A stretch of DNA of 40,777 nt from Polyangiaceae bacterium. GTDB taxonomy: Bacteria > Myxococcota_A > Polyangia > Polyangiales > Polyangiaceae. Both the position numbers and the translations under genes were made by a program. The notes beneath the pieces were generated by a model. The model was not told the origin of the DNA, searched no databases, and worked only from the letters and a program-made list of their open reading frames with translations. Of the stretch, positions 16,636-24,359 are shown in pieces. Every line of letters begins with the position of its first letter. The first letter of the stretch is position 1. The stretch spans positions 1 through 40,777 of the forward strand of contig JAFGIS010000567.1 of assembly GCA_016929495.1 (NCBI GenBank), written 5' to 3'.

Positions 16636-17511
16636 ATGGACGCTGCCGAAGGCTTGAACCAGGAGGCCATCAACGCACTCTCGTCGGAGCTTCGCGAGGC
16701 ACGTCTGCTCTTGGAGCAGGTTCGGCAGGAGCTGGCGCAGGCCACGGACCACGGGCTCGCTGTGCTCGAAGCCGCTGCTGCGGAGCAGTTGCGTCAGGCT
16801 CACGATGCCGCTCACAGCCTCTTGCAGATCGTGAGCCAGGCCGAGCACGTCCGGCAGGCGCTGGCGGCCGATGCCGGGCACGCCAGGCAGTCGCTCGAAG
16901 AGCTCGTGGATCGTGAACGCGCCGAGGCGACGGCCGCGGTGGCGCACGCGTGCGAAAACGCCGCCCACGCGCTCGGCGAGAAGGCCAACGAGCTCGAACA
17001 GCACGCCGTCGACACGCTGGAGCAGGTCCGCGGAAACATCGTCGAGAATCTCGTCAAGCTGCGTGACGAGTCGCTCGAGGACTTGCAGACCGCGCGCAGC
17101 CAGGCTCTCGGCAGCATCGACCAGGCCGAGCGACAGGCTTCGTCGGTCCTGTCACGCCAAGCCGATTCGCTCGCGCAAGGACTCCAAGATCGAGCGGAGC
17201 ACCTGCTCGCAGCGCTGGTGGATCGCGGAGAGCATCTGGTCAGCTCGCTCGCCGAAAACGCGGAGCGCCTTTCGGATCGCCTGAGCGGGTTCGCTGAGGA
17301 CTCGCTTCAGAAGATCTCGCACCTGCAGGACGGCGTCCTCGATATGCTTCAGTCCCGAGTCGCGGGACTGCGGGACGAACTCGAGGCCAACGGCGCGACC
17401 TGGGTGGAGCGTATCCTGCACGAAGCAAACCGGGTACTCGACCACGTACCGGTCGTGGGCACCGTCAGCGGCATCGCAGAGGACGTGTTGCACGAGGTCA
17501 ACAAGCGCTGA
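16636..17511 (+). CDS. Long coiled-coil protein, unknown function
   Basis: A 291-residue protein, nearly all alpha-helical, Ala/Glu/Leu/Arg/Gln-rich with few Pro or Gly until the C-terminal 35 residues. The pattern of 11- and 22-residue amphipathic repeats (for example ERQASSVLSRQADSLAQGLQ and DRAEHLLAALVDRGEHLVSS) resembles apolipoprotein-like or phasin-like helices that coat lipid or polymer surfaces. No signal peptide is seen. The C-terminus has a short non-helical hydrophobic part (VLDHVPVVGTVSGIAEDVL). The next gene begins 2 bases after the stop, so the two form an operon. The gene diverges from carB. Function not recognised. Confidence 0.75.
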   Translation: MDAAEGLNQEAINALSSELREARLLLEQVRQELAQATDHGLAVLEAAAAEQLRQAHDAAHSLLQIVSQAEHVRQALAADAGHARQSLEELVDRERAEATAAVAHACENAAHALGEKANELEQHAVDTLEQVRGNIVENLVKLRDESLEDLQTARSQALGSIDQAERQASSVLSRQADSLAQGLQDRAEHLLAALVDRGEHLVSSLAENAERLSDRLSGFAEDSLQKISHLQDGVLDMLQSRVAGLRDELEANGATWVERILHEANRVLDHVPVVGTVSGIAEDVLHEVNKR

Positions 17512-17513
17512 GC

Positions 17514-18656
17514 ATGCTGGATCCCATCAAGGAGCTGGTCGACTTCGGCATGCTGGCGCGCGTGCTCAAGCTCGAAGACGCGACGCTCGAGACCCGGCTC
17601 GCCGCCCTGCGTGAACGCATGCGCTCGGCAAAGGGAGACGCCGAATGGGTAGCCGTCTACCAGGAAGCGCTGGTGCTGTTCGAGCGAGTACTCGAAGCAT
17701 GCACGCCCGTCGGTGGTTCCGAAACGCCGGCACCGCTCGATCCAGCCTCCGCGAAGCGCAAGGCGCAGGCGCTCGCCGCTGCGCAGTCCGCGCTGCAGCA
17801 GGCGCACTCGAGCTGGACGGTCCGCCTGACGACGCAGCTGCGCAACGAGCTCTGGCCGAAGCTCGAGCGCTCCGTCGTCAAGCTCGAGGTGAGCGGCACG
17901 ATCGAATCGGACACCGGCATGACGCGATTCGTCGTAGAGCCCCAGCAACTCGAGGACTTCTACGGCTGGCTCGCGAGCATCGAGCGCCGCTGGCTCGACA
18001 ACAACGGCGAGCTCGTCGCCGTTCGTGCGAATGAAGGCATGCGCGAGGCCGCCGGCAACGAGCCGTTCGATTTCGAGGTGCGCCCGGCCGCGCTTCCCGC
18101 CGCCCCGCCCTGCACGCCCAGCTCGCCGCGGCTTCACGGGCACGCCGTCAGCACCCCTGGCCCCTTCGAGCTGCTCGGGAGCACGTACAAGATCGTCATG
18201 TCCGTGGTTACGGCGGTCGCCAGCGTTGGCTTCATGGCGAGCCGCTACAGCGGCAGCACGCTGGTCGCCGGGTTGCTTCGCTATGCGCTACTGGTTGCGC
18301 TCGTCGGCGCCGTCGTCTCGGCGGCCATGCTCATCCCCAAGCGCCGGAGGCAGGGCAACGCTCGCCTGAAGCACGACGCGACACAGAAAGTGCAGGCCGA
18401 GCTACTGTCGGTGCTGGAGCGGCGGTTCAATCAGCTCAAGGAAGACCAGCTCGGCGCGATACGCAAGCACCTTTCGAGCGAAGCAACACGATTGGGCGTC
18501 ATCGTGCGGGAAGCCCAGGAACGAGCGTCGAGCCCGACCATGGCCGTCGCGGCGCTCGGAGCGCGACTGTCGGCCAAGGACGAAGCGAACCTCAGAGGTC
18601 CGTGGCGGGAGGCGACGAACGCCAGGCTCGTGGCGCTCGGCGGAGAAACGTCATGA
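17514..18656 (+). CDS. Two-TM membrane protein with cytoplasmic helical domains, unknown function
   Basis: A 380-residue protein with its start 2 bases after the coiled-coil gene. Residues 1-190 are mostly helical and charged (ETRLAALRERMRSAKGD, LDNNGELVAVRANEGMREAA). A Pro-rich stretch (190-218) is followed by two adjacent membrane segments at about 226-243 and 248-275, then basic PKRRRQGNARLKH and a helical tail. The short turn between the TM helices and the positive charges after the second suggest a hairpin with both ends in the cytoplasm. Tight coupling to the coiled-coil protein suggests a complex at the inner membrane. No family was recognised. Confidence 0.72.
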   Translation: MLDPIKELVDFGMLARVLKLEDATLETRLAALRERMRSAKGDAEWVAVYQEALVLFERVLEACTPVGGSETPAPLDPASAKRKAQALAAAQSALQQAHSSWTVRLTTQLRNELWPKLERSVVKLEVSGTIESDTGMTRFVVEPQQLEDFYGWLASIERRWLDNNGELVAVRANEGMREAAGNEPFDFEVRPAALPAAPPCTPSSPRLHGHAVSTPGPFELLGSTYKIVMSVVTAVASVGFMASRYSGSTLVAGLLRYALLVALVGAVVSAAMLIPKRRRQGNARLKHDATQKVQAELLSVLERRFNQLKEDQLGAIRKHLSSEATRLGVIVREAQERASSPTMAVAALGARLSAKDEANLRGPWREATNARLVALGGETS

Positions 18657-18674
18657 CGGGGTTCCCCCCTCCTC

Positions 18675-19238
18675 CTACAGGAAGAACGACACCCCGATCG
18701 AAAACGCTGGCGCAAAGGGCAGCGTGAGGCGGGCCATGAGAGCGACAGTGTCGTTGAAGTGGTAGCGCCCCCCTCCCCAAATCTGGGGATGCACCCGCGT
18801 ATGGTCGTCGACCTGGATGAACAGGCCGGGCTCGCCGAGCACGGACCAGTGTCGGGTCAGAAAGAAGTTCCACTGGAGCGCAACGGGCAGATTGATGGTG
18901 CGCCCCCGGGCGAAGGGGTCCTTGTCGATCCCGAACGAAATGGCGACGTTGTTGTTGATGGTCGAGACGAATCCGTTGTCGACGACCGGAATGCTGACGC
19001 GCAGTCCGAGGCCGGGGCCTTCGTCGAACGAACGGCCAAAGACGAACACGGCTTCCGGCTCGAGCTCGACCGAATAGTCCGGGTGAGCACCCGGGATGCC
19101 GATCACCGATTCATCGGCCAGTGCGGTGTGTGACAACGTCAGGGTAGCGATGACCGCCGACGCGCCGAGCAGTAGCGGCAGAGCGCACGCGAATTGCGGT
19201 CTACCAAGGGGGTTCAGGCTAGGTGTCAGAAAGAACAT
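18675..19238 (-). CDS. Small outer-membrane beta-barrel-like protein
   Basis: A 187-residue protein from ATG 19236-19238; a purine-rich GAGAGAGAGG lies about 15 bases upstream. A long signal peptide ends near LTLSHTALA-DE (residue 42). The rest alternates polar and hydrophobic residues with Asn/Gly/Asp turns (VELEPEAVFVFGR, GLGLRVSIPVVD, INLPVALQWNFF, AFSIGVSFFL) and ends in an aromatic-hydrophobic pair, as outer-membrane barrels often do. About 8 strands can be drawn. Function unknown. It is convergent with the TM-protein gene, with 18 bases between stops. Confidence 0.72.
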   Translation of the reverse strand: MFFLTPSLNPLGRPQFACALPLLLGASAVIATLTLSHTALADESVIGIPGAHPDYSVELEPEAVFVFGRSFDEGPGLGLRVSIPVVDNGFVSTINNNVAISFGIDKDPFARGRTINLPVALQWNFFLTRHWSVLGEPGLFIQVDDHTRVHPQIWGGGRYHFNDTVALMARLTLPFAPAFSIGVSFFL

Positions 19239-19468
19239 GGGGCGGATCGGAACCTCTCTCTCGTGTCGCGTCAAGGTCGCGGAAGCGAGCGAAGGATGGG
19301 ACGACCTCGATGGAGCTTTGTCATGTCAGGATCCCTGTTGGACTGAGGTAACCGCAGACGCTTTGGATCAGTCGCCGCGTACACGCGTGCGCCCAAGAAA
19401 CCTGCCGACAGTTTCGTGGGCCGGCCTCGGTTGCGTCGACCGGTCGGCGGACAGGGCACCCGCGAGCT

Positions 19469-19690
19469 CTACGGACAGCTGTACGCCCCCACATTCGGCG
19501 TGCAGGTTGGGTTGTTGCTCGTGGCGTAGTCGAAGGCTGCCGCGACGGCCTGCGCCGGGAGCGTCCCCACCATGGGCGTCCGATCGGGCCCGGTCCAGGG
19601 CCAGACGGCCCCCGCCGGCCACCAGCGGGGCTTGGACTCGTAGTAGAGCGAGGTAGGCAAGTCCCGGGTCGAGATGTCGGGGTTAGGAAG
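19469..19690 (-). pseudogene. C-terminal remnant of a secreted parallel beta-helix protein
   Basis: The frame ending at the TAG at 19469-19471 reads LPTSLYYESKPRWW, then AVWPWTGPD and VGTLPAQAV. This matches the closing block of pectate-lyase-like beta-helix proteins (LPxSLY...KPxWW...WPWxGPD...LPAKA). The intact gene at 29582-31741 ends in a similar way (LPNSLFLATAPGFF, RWPWVDP, LPAKARYD). Upstream in the same frame the sequence turns into Arg-rich nonsense, with no signal peptide or helix coils. It is therefore the last 70 or so residues of a lost gene. It could also be a fragment brought in by recombination. Confidence 0.55.
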
Positions 19691-19756
19691 CGCGAGTGCC
19701 GGGAAACCACGATTGCATCGTCGCGCTGTGCGCCTCGGGCGAGCAGGTAGGCATAC

Positions 19757-19957
19757 ATGTCGGCGCACAGGCAGCCATCGCGTCTCCTTGCGGCGACCCG
19801 ACGGCTGCTCCAGGAACGCGAGGCGCTGACCGTCGAGCTGCTCGATCGGTCGGGACAGCACGCGGCCGCCGAGCGGCGAGCCCGGGCTTTCGTCCAGGCC
19901 CTTCCGCGAAGTCCGTTTGCGCCGAGCCTGAGGCGTGTGCTCGAGGCGAAGCCGTGA
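19757..19957 (+). pseudogene. C-terminal TPR-like remnant
   Basis: An open frame of 66 codons whose last 44 residues (EREALTVELLDRSGQHAAAE, then RARAFVQALPRSPFAPSLRR) read like the final TPR-like repeat of a longer myxobacterial periplasmic or anti-sigma-type protein. Such proteins typically end in a G-x-x-A-x-A-x-x-R-A-x-x-F-x-x-x-x-P-x-S-P block. The first 20 codons are not convincing and the rest of the protein is missing. It may be a decayed C-terminus, or less likely a real small gene. It runs up to 12 bases from the stop of the convergent dikinase-like gene. Confidence 0.4.
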
Positions 19958-19969
19958 CCGGGCCTTGTG

Positions 19970-22243
19970 CTACGGCCCGCCCGCCACGTACGGCCGAGCC
20001 TGCTTGATCACGATGCGATCGTCACGGGTCACCTTTATCTCGATGTCGAGCTCGAGCGGTTGGATCTCGGGGTACACGTCGGTCTCAAAATGAGCCTGCG
20101 CCACCGACAACAGGTCTGCGAGCTCTTGAAGCCGGGTTCGGCTCCAAATGGGCAAGGGCGACAGCGACGACGAGGTCAGCACCTGTGCGTCCATCACGGT
20201 GCCATCGGAGCTCTTTCGAAAGGTGAGCGTCTCGGCAACGACGGTGGGGTCCGGCGGGTCGACCACCGGCTGTCCGCCGACCTGCGAGACCACGCGAGTA
20301 TAAGGCTCCCCGTCTGGGTCGGACAGGTTCGTCACGGCGACCGCATCCACCCTCTCCAGCACGAACGAAGGATTGACCTGGATCCCCATCAGCGCCGTCT
20401 GTTGATCGATGCCGAAGTAGGCGCGCTCCTCGAAGGCCCGATCGTTCCAGAGGCTTGCGTACACCTTCTTGACAGCACGCGCCACGCTGCGCTCTTTGCT
20501 CAGATCCGACGAGAGATCCTTCACGATATCAGCCACCCAGGTTCGCTCCGGGTGCTCGGCGAGCTCGACGCGCCGCTGGTCGAGCTCCGCCTGGAGCGCC
20601 GCGCGCTCGTCGTCGGACAGACAGGCCGACGGTCCCTCGGTGTCGCCGTCCAAATCGTCCGCAAAGCAGCCGCGGGCCGAGTCGTGTAGCCCCGCGCCGC
20701 TCAGCCGGGTGGTGTCCTCGACGTTGCTGCTGCTGCGGAACTTGAGCGGCATCGTCTCGTACTTCGAGCCAAAGACCGCCTGGGCCGTCTCGGCGAGCTC
20801 GGCGATGGACTCCGGCGCCACCTCGGCGTCCTCGATGGCGTCGCGCAGTGCCTCGAGCTCCGAGCGCCGATACACGGCGTCCGTCCGGGTGCGTGGATCG
20901 GTGAGCAGCTCGCTGACGCGGTCGGCCAGGCCGGTCTGCTCCATCCACTCGCGGTAGCGGGAAAACGGGATGCCGAACCCCACCAGGCGGTTTGGCTTGG
21001 GCAGCACAGTGTAGAGCTCGCCGAGGTTGGCTGCCTTGCTGCCATACGCGGTCACATCGCCGGCGGACAGGTGGGCCACCGACATCAGGCTCTCCTCGTC
21101 GAGATCCGGCGTCGGCAATGTGATGGGAGGCACGCGCAGGCTCCAGAACGCCTCGGCATCGACGAGCAGCGCCGGTTCGAGCGTCGCCGTTTCGGCTTCG
21201 ACATGCAGGTGCGCCAGACGGCCGTCGAGCTCCATCAGCGCCTGGTCCTGGAAGACGTCCGAGATCCGCGCGTTCGGGATCTGTTTCTCGCGCAAGCGCA
21301 AGTTGAGGTGACTGTGAACGTTCTGAGGCAGCGCGGTGACCAGTCCCGCCACCAGGCCGATGTCGTCCGACGCACCTTCGATCACCAGGAGATCGCGCGG
21401 CCCCAGATCCGAGGGCAGCGTCTGTCCGGACGCTACAATGCGCAAGTATCCGTAGCCGTCGCCGACGCTGTAGCCTTCGGCCGCGACGTCCGGCTGCACC
21501 AAATCCACGGCATTGACGACGCTGATGCCGAACGCGTCGAGTTCATCGGCCTGCTCGCGCAAGCGCGCGGCCTGGTCGGTATCGGCGCCCACCAGCACCA
21601 ACAGGTCGCGCGCATACGGGGCGCAGCGCTCGATGCGCTGATACAGCCCCAACAGCTCCTCGATCTCGAGCGGCTCTTGGGCATCGGCGTACACGAATAG
21701 CCCCATGACCCCGCGTTTGCCGGTGCGAGGATGGCGCGCTCCCGAGAAGAGGCGCAGCTCACCGCCCCAGAGTACGCGGGAGGCGCGGTGGACGACGAGC
21801 GTCAGGTAGGTGTCGAAATCGAGCGTTTCGAACTCGGGGAACGTCCTCAGAAAGGGAAGGTGAAGCGGATAGGTGGCGGTGTCCTGGAAGGTGCAATCCC
21901 GGTCGAGGGGCTCGGGTGGCTTTCGGCCGTCGATGCGCGCCAGGTACTTGACCGCCCACTGTTCGCCTTGCAGGCGTGCGAAGTCCGCAGGGGTGTCGAG
22001 GCGGGTGGCGAAGCGTGGATCGGACTCGGATTCGGGCGCGTCTGGAGCTCCGGCGTCCGCTTCGGGACGCGACCCGCTGTAGGCCCCGCCTGCCCCGGCA
22101 TTCGATTCGACGCGCGGCTCGGCGGCGTGCCGGTGTGGCTCGGTCGGCGGCTGAGCGCGCAGGTCACTGCATGCAGCCGGAGCAGCTACGCAAAGTGCAA
22201 CCGCCAGGGTAGGTGACGTCCAGGCCTTCGGGCGGCTCAGCAC
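19970..22243 (-). CDS. Exported PEP/pyruvate-binding (dikinase-like) lipoprotein
   Basis: A 757-residue protein from GTG 22241-22243; GGAGG lies just upstream inside the previous gene, and a signal ending in Cys25 follows. Residues about 75-270 are an alpha/beta region of unknown family. About 283-330 resembles the PEP-utiliser swivel domain (DLLVIEGASDDIGLVAGLVT, then QNVHSHLNL with His312, and IPNAR). A PPDK-type ATP-grasp domain follows at about 401-752: GSKAANLGEL (401-410), RSSSNVEDT (from Arg503), KKVYASLWNDRAFEER (from 592) and the closing IKQARP (746-751). The motifs used for ATP and phosphoryl transfer look intact. The swivel-before-ATP-grasp order is that of glucan water dikinases, not of PpsA or PPDK. 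Translation is coupled to the upstream lipoprotein (7-base overlap). Substrate unknown. Confidence 0.82.
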   Translation of the reverse strand: MLSRPKAWTSPTLAVALCVAAPAACSDLRAQPPTEPHRHAAEPRVESNAGAGGAYSGSRPEADAGAPDAPESESDPRFATRLDTPADFARLQGEQWAVKYLARIDGRKPPEPLDRDCTFQDTATYPLHLPFLRTFPEFETLDFDTYLTLVVHRASRVLWGGELRLFSGARHPRTGKRGVMGLFVYADAQEPLEIEELLGLYQRIERCAPYARDLLVLVGADTDQAARLREQADELDAFGISVVNAVDLVQPDVAAEGYSVGDGYGYLRIVASGQTLPSDLGPRDLLVIEGASDDIGLVAGLVTALPQNVHSHLNLRLREKQIPNARISDVFQDQALMELDGRLAHLHVEAETATLEPALLVDAEAFWSLRVPPITLPTPDLDEESLMSVAHLSAGDVTAYGSKAANLGELYTVLPKPNRLVGFGIPFSRYREWMEQTGLADRVSELLTDPRTRTDAVYRRSELEALRDAIEDAEVAPESIAELAETAQAVFGSKYETMPLKFRSSSNVEDTTRLSGAGLHDSARGCFADDLDGDTEGPSACLSDDERAALQAELDQRRVELAEHPERTWVADIVKDLSSDLSKERSVARAVKKVYASLWNDRAFEERAYFGIDQQTALMGIQVNPSFVLERVDAVAVTNLSDPDGEPYTRVVSQVGGQPVVDPPDPTVVAETLTFRKSSDGTVMDAQVLTSSSLSPLPIWSRTRLQELADLLSVAQAHFETDVYPEIQPLELDIEIKVTRDDRIVIKQARPYVAGGP

Positions 22244-23304
22244 GGACCTCCGGTTCTGCACTCCGTGCTCGGACCACCGCCCGCGACGCACTCGGTCGTC
22301 GGGAGCGTGATCGGGCCCCGCACGACCGTTGTGCCCGACAGCACGGTCAGGGTGGCCGTCTTCGGCGCGTCGGGCCCCGCGATTTCGTAGGTCAGTCCGC
22401 CATCGCCGAAACTCAGCGCGTCGGCGCAGTTGTGCAGCGAGCCGGCGTACGCGCCGGCCAGTGCAGTCTCGTCGAGACAGATCACCGAACCGTCGACCTG
22501 TAGGGCCAGACGCACGGCTGCCCAAGGCATGGTGCCGGACGTGCCCATTCGGTCATCGGTCTCGAGCGCCAAGCGCAGAGTGATCTGTTCACCAGTGTTG
22601 TCGCGCGTGGAGATCTGCCAGCTGCCCAGGAGATCTCGGAGCCCGGCGAAACAGCTTTCGATGGTCTCACCTCCGCTTCCGCCCGTTCCTGCCGTGCCGC
22701 CGCTTTCACCCGTTCCGCCTGCACCGGTGCTGCCACCCGCTGCTGCCGTGCCGCCGCTGCTGCTCGCACCGCCGCTGCTTGTCCCGCCCTCTCCCGCGGC
22801 GCCACGGCCGCCGGTAGGCGCTTCGCCACCAGCGCCGCCCTCGCTGACCTCGCCGCCCGTGCCTCCAACAGGAGCTTGGCCCGCAGCACCGCCAGCGCCC
22901 AGGTCGCCACCGGTGCCGCCCGATGCCGCACGACCTCCTGTGTGTGTAGCGCCGCCCGTGGTCACACCTCCGGCGCCAGTACCTCCCGTCGTCGTCGAGC
23001 CGCCCTGCGGGCTCGCGCCAGATCCGCCCCGACCGCCACTTGCGGCACCACCTGTGCTCACGCTGGACCCACCCGTCCCGACGCGGCCTCCGGTTGCCGA
23101 TGGTCCGCCGCCTGTTGCCGCGCCACCGCTCGCGGCTGCGGCGCTGCCACCTGTGCCACCGGTCGAGGAGCCCCCGGTTTCACCTGCAGTGGCACCGGCC
23201 GCACCTCCCGGTCCGCTGCCAGGGCTCCGCGAGGTGTGCGTGCATGCCAGGCCCAGCAGACCAGCCAAAGCAAGAATCGCCGAGCATCCCCTGTTCGCCA
23301 GCAT
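22237..23304 (-). CDS. Gly/Thr-linker lipoprotein of unknown function
   Basis: A 355-residue protein from ATG 23302-23304, chosen for the signal MLANRGCSAILALAGLLGLAC (lipobox-like, Cys21) and an AAGAG ribosome site. Residues about 30-215 are a low-complexity GG/TGG/AGG linker. The last 140 residues form a compact domain with Cys at its edges (ESCFAGLRDLLGSWQISTRD, then DGSVICLDETALAGAYAGS and TTECVAGGGP), reminiscent of small secreted beta-sandwich modules but not recognised. Its stop lies within the first codons of the dikinase-like gene, so the pair is made together and may work together at the outer membrane. Confidence 0.78.
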   Translation of the reverse strand: MLANRGCSAILALAGLLGLACTHTSRSPGSGPGGAAGATAGETGGSSTGGTGGSAAAASGGAATGGGPSATGGRVGTGGSSVSTGGAASGGRGGSGASPQGGSTTTGGTGAGGVTTGGATHTGGRAASGGTGGDLGAGGAAGQAPVGGTGGEVSEGGAGGEAPTGGRGAAGEGGTSSGGASSSGGTAAAGGSTGAGGTGESGGTAGTGGSGGETIESCFAGLRDLLGSWQISTRDNTGEQITLRLALETDDRMGTSGTMPWAAVRLALQVDGSVICLDETALAGAYAGSLHNCADALSFGDGGLTYEIAGPDAPKTATLTVLSGTTVVRGPITLPTTECVAGGGPSTECRTGGPC

Positions 23305-23495
23305 GGATCGACTCTTGATCGTCGTTCTGTGCGCGTCAAGCGCCGGGGGAGCACGGCCGCGATCGACGGTCGACTGGCCGAGTCGCAGTCGCCGACGGTG
23401 GAGGTCGGGGCTTCGCAGCTTGCGCCCCGAAGCTGCATCGACGGCACGCTTCGGCGGCCTGCGACCGCGCGCGACGAAGCGGCCGTGTAGCCTCC

Positions 23496-23530
23496 TTGAT
23501 CCGGTCAATAATATATGCCGTAAATAGGTT
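23496..23530 (+). promoter_or_regulatory. AT-rich patch before the RayT-type gene, possible promoter
   Basis: In an otherwise very GC-rich window, ttgatccggtcaataatata and the following taaata form a conspicuous AT-rich patch 7-40 bases before the GTG start. TTGATC (23496-23501) and TAAATA (23521-23526) with 19 bases between could be -35 and -10 boxes, but the spacing is long. Confidence 0.25.
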
Positions 23531-23536
23531 CTCGTC

Positions 23537-24211
23537 GTGCTCATCGCTTCGCCTCCTCGTCGCGGCCGACCGCCCAAACCCGGCGCAGGCGCTCCTCACA
23601 CCCCGCGGCCGTCCTTCGACCGCTGGACCGCCCTACACGTGACCTTGCGCATCCTCCCCGGCCTGCGCTCACTGCGCGGCTGCAGGACCTTCCGCGCCAT
23701 CCACCGGGCTCTTTGCAGCGGCAACGAGCGCCCCGACTTCCGGCTCGTCGAGTACTCGGTACAAACGACCCATTTCCATCTACTCGTCGAGTCACCGAGC
23801 ACCCAGTCTCTGACTCGAGCCGTCCAGGGCCTCGCCATCCGTCTGGCTCGCTCGATCAATCGAACCTCCCGCCGCTCCGGAACCGTCTTCTGCGACCGCT
23901 ATCGTTCTAGGGTGATCACGGGGTCGCGCGACGCCCGTGACACGCTTCGCCATGTGTTGAACAACGCGCGCCGTCACGCCCGCTCGGCCCGCCGCAACCA
24001 GACGCGCTGGACCGACCCCTGCTCCTCGGCCCCGTGGTTCCGACAATGGTCGGTACCCTGCCACGCGCCGGCTTTCATTCCCGATCAGCGATACCTCGTC
24101 TTGACAGCGCTCGGCACTGCCGCCGTGCCGCCGCGAACCGACCTGCTCGCCTCCGGCTGGTCCAGAGCCGGCCCCATCGATCTCCTGCACATCCCCGGCC
24201 CGCAGCCGTAG
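23537..24211 (+). CDS. RayT-type (REP-associated Y1/HUH) transposase relative
   Basis: A 224-residue protein starting with GTG. After a Pro/Arg-rich N-terminus (GRPPKPGAGAPH) comes VTLRILPGLRSLR. The HUH-type metal-binding motif is TTHFHLLVE (His-Phe-His), followed by LTRAVQGLAIRLARSINRTSRRSGTVF and DRYRSRVITGSRDARDTLRHVLNNARRH. This is the layout of IS200/TnpA-like REP-associated proteins, single-copy housekept transposase relatives that nick REP hairpins. In relatives the helix after the HUH motif carries a Tyr in Y(I/V)xxN; here that position reads His (LRHVLNN), although DRYR still offers a Tyr. No terminal repeats of an IS were found on either side. Confidence 0.82.
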   Translation: MLIASPPRRGRPPKPGAGAPHTPRPSFDRWTALHVTLRILPGLRSLRGCRTFRAIHRALCSGNERPDFRLVEYSVQTTHFHLLVESPSTQSLTRAVQGLAIRLARSINRTSRRSGTVFCDRYRSRVITGSRDARDTLRHVLNNARRHARSARRNQTRWTDPCSSAPWFRQWSVPCHAPAFIPDQRYLVLTALGTAAVPPRTDLLASGWSRAGPIDLLHIPGPQP

Positions 24212-24359
24212 CTCGCCAGACTCCGAGCCCGTGCGCCGTCCCAAAGTCCACCGCCCCCCAAGCGCGCCATAGCGCCGAGCCTCGACATGGTTCGGCCACG
24301 GCCGCTGCGATCGTCGCGGGGACTCGAACGAGCAGCGGCCGGACCAGACTCCCCACCCT

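Larger units (their letters stand above)
19239..19969. other. Gene-poor stretch holding two decayed gene fragments
   Basis: No intact gene was found in about 730 bases. Two fragments with protein-like character, described separately, lie on opposite strands (19469-19690 minus, 19757-19957 plus). The rest (19239-19468) shows no coherent frame with high third-position GC. This looks like a site where genes have been deleted or disrupted. Confidence 0.5.

Noticed and set aside
22430..23527. Pro-rich plus-strand frame opposite the Gly/Thr lipoprotein
   Set aside because: Same antisense linker effect; the lipoprotein on the minus strand has signal peptide and coupling to the next gene.
24300..24345. 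tRNA-like gggactcgaacg string
   Set aside because: No acceptor stem, anticodon arm or T-loop of proper spacing could be built around it.
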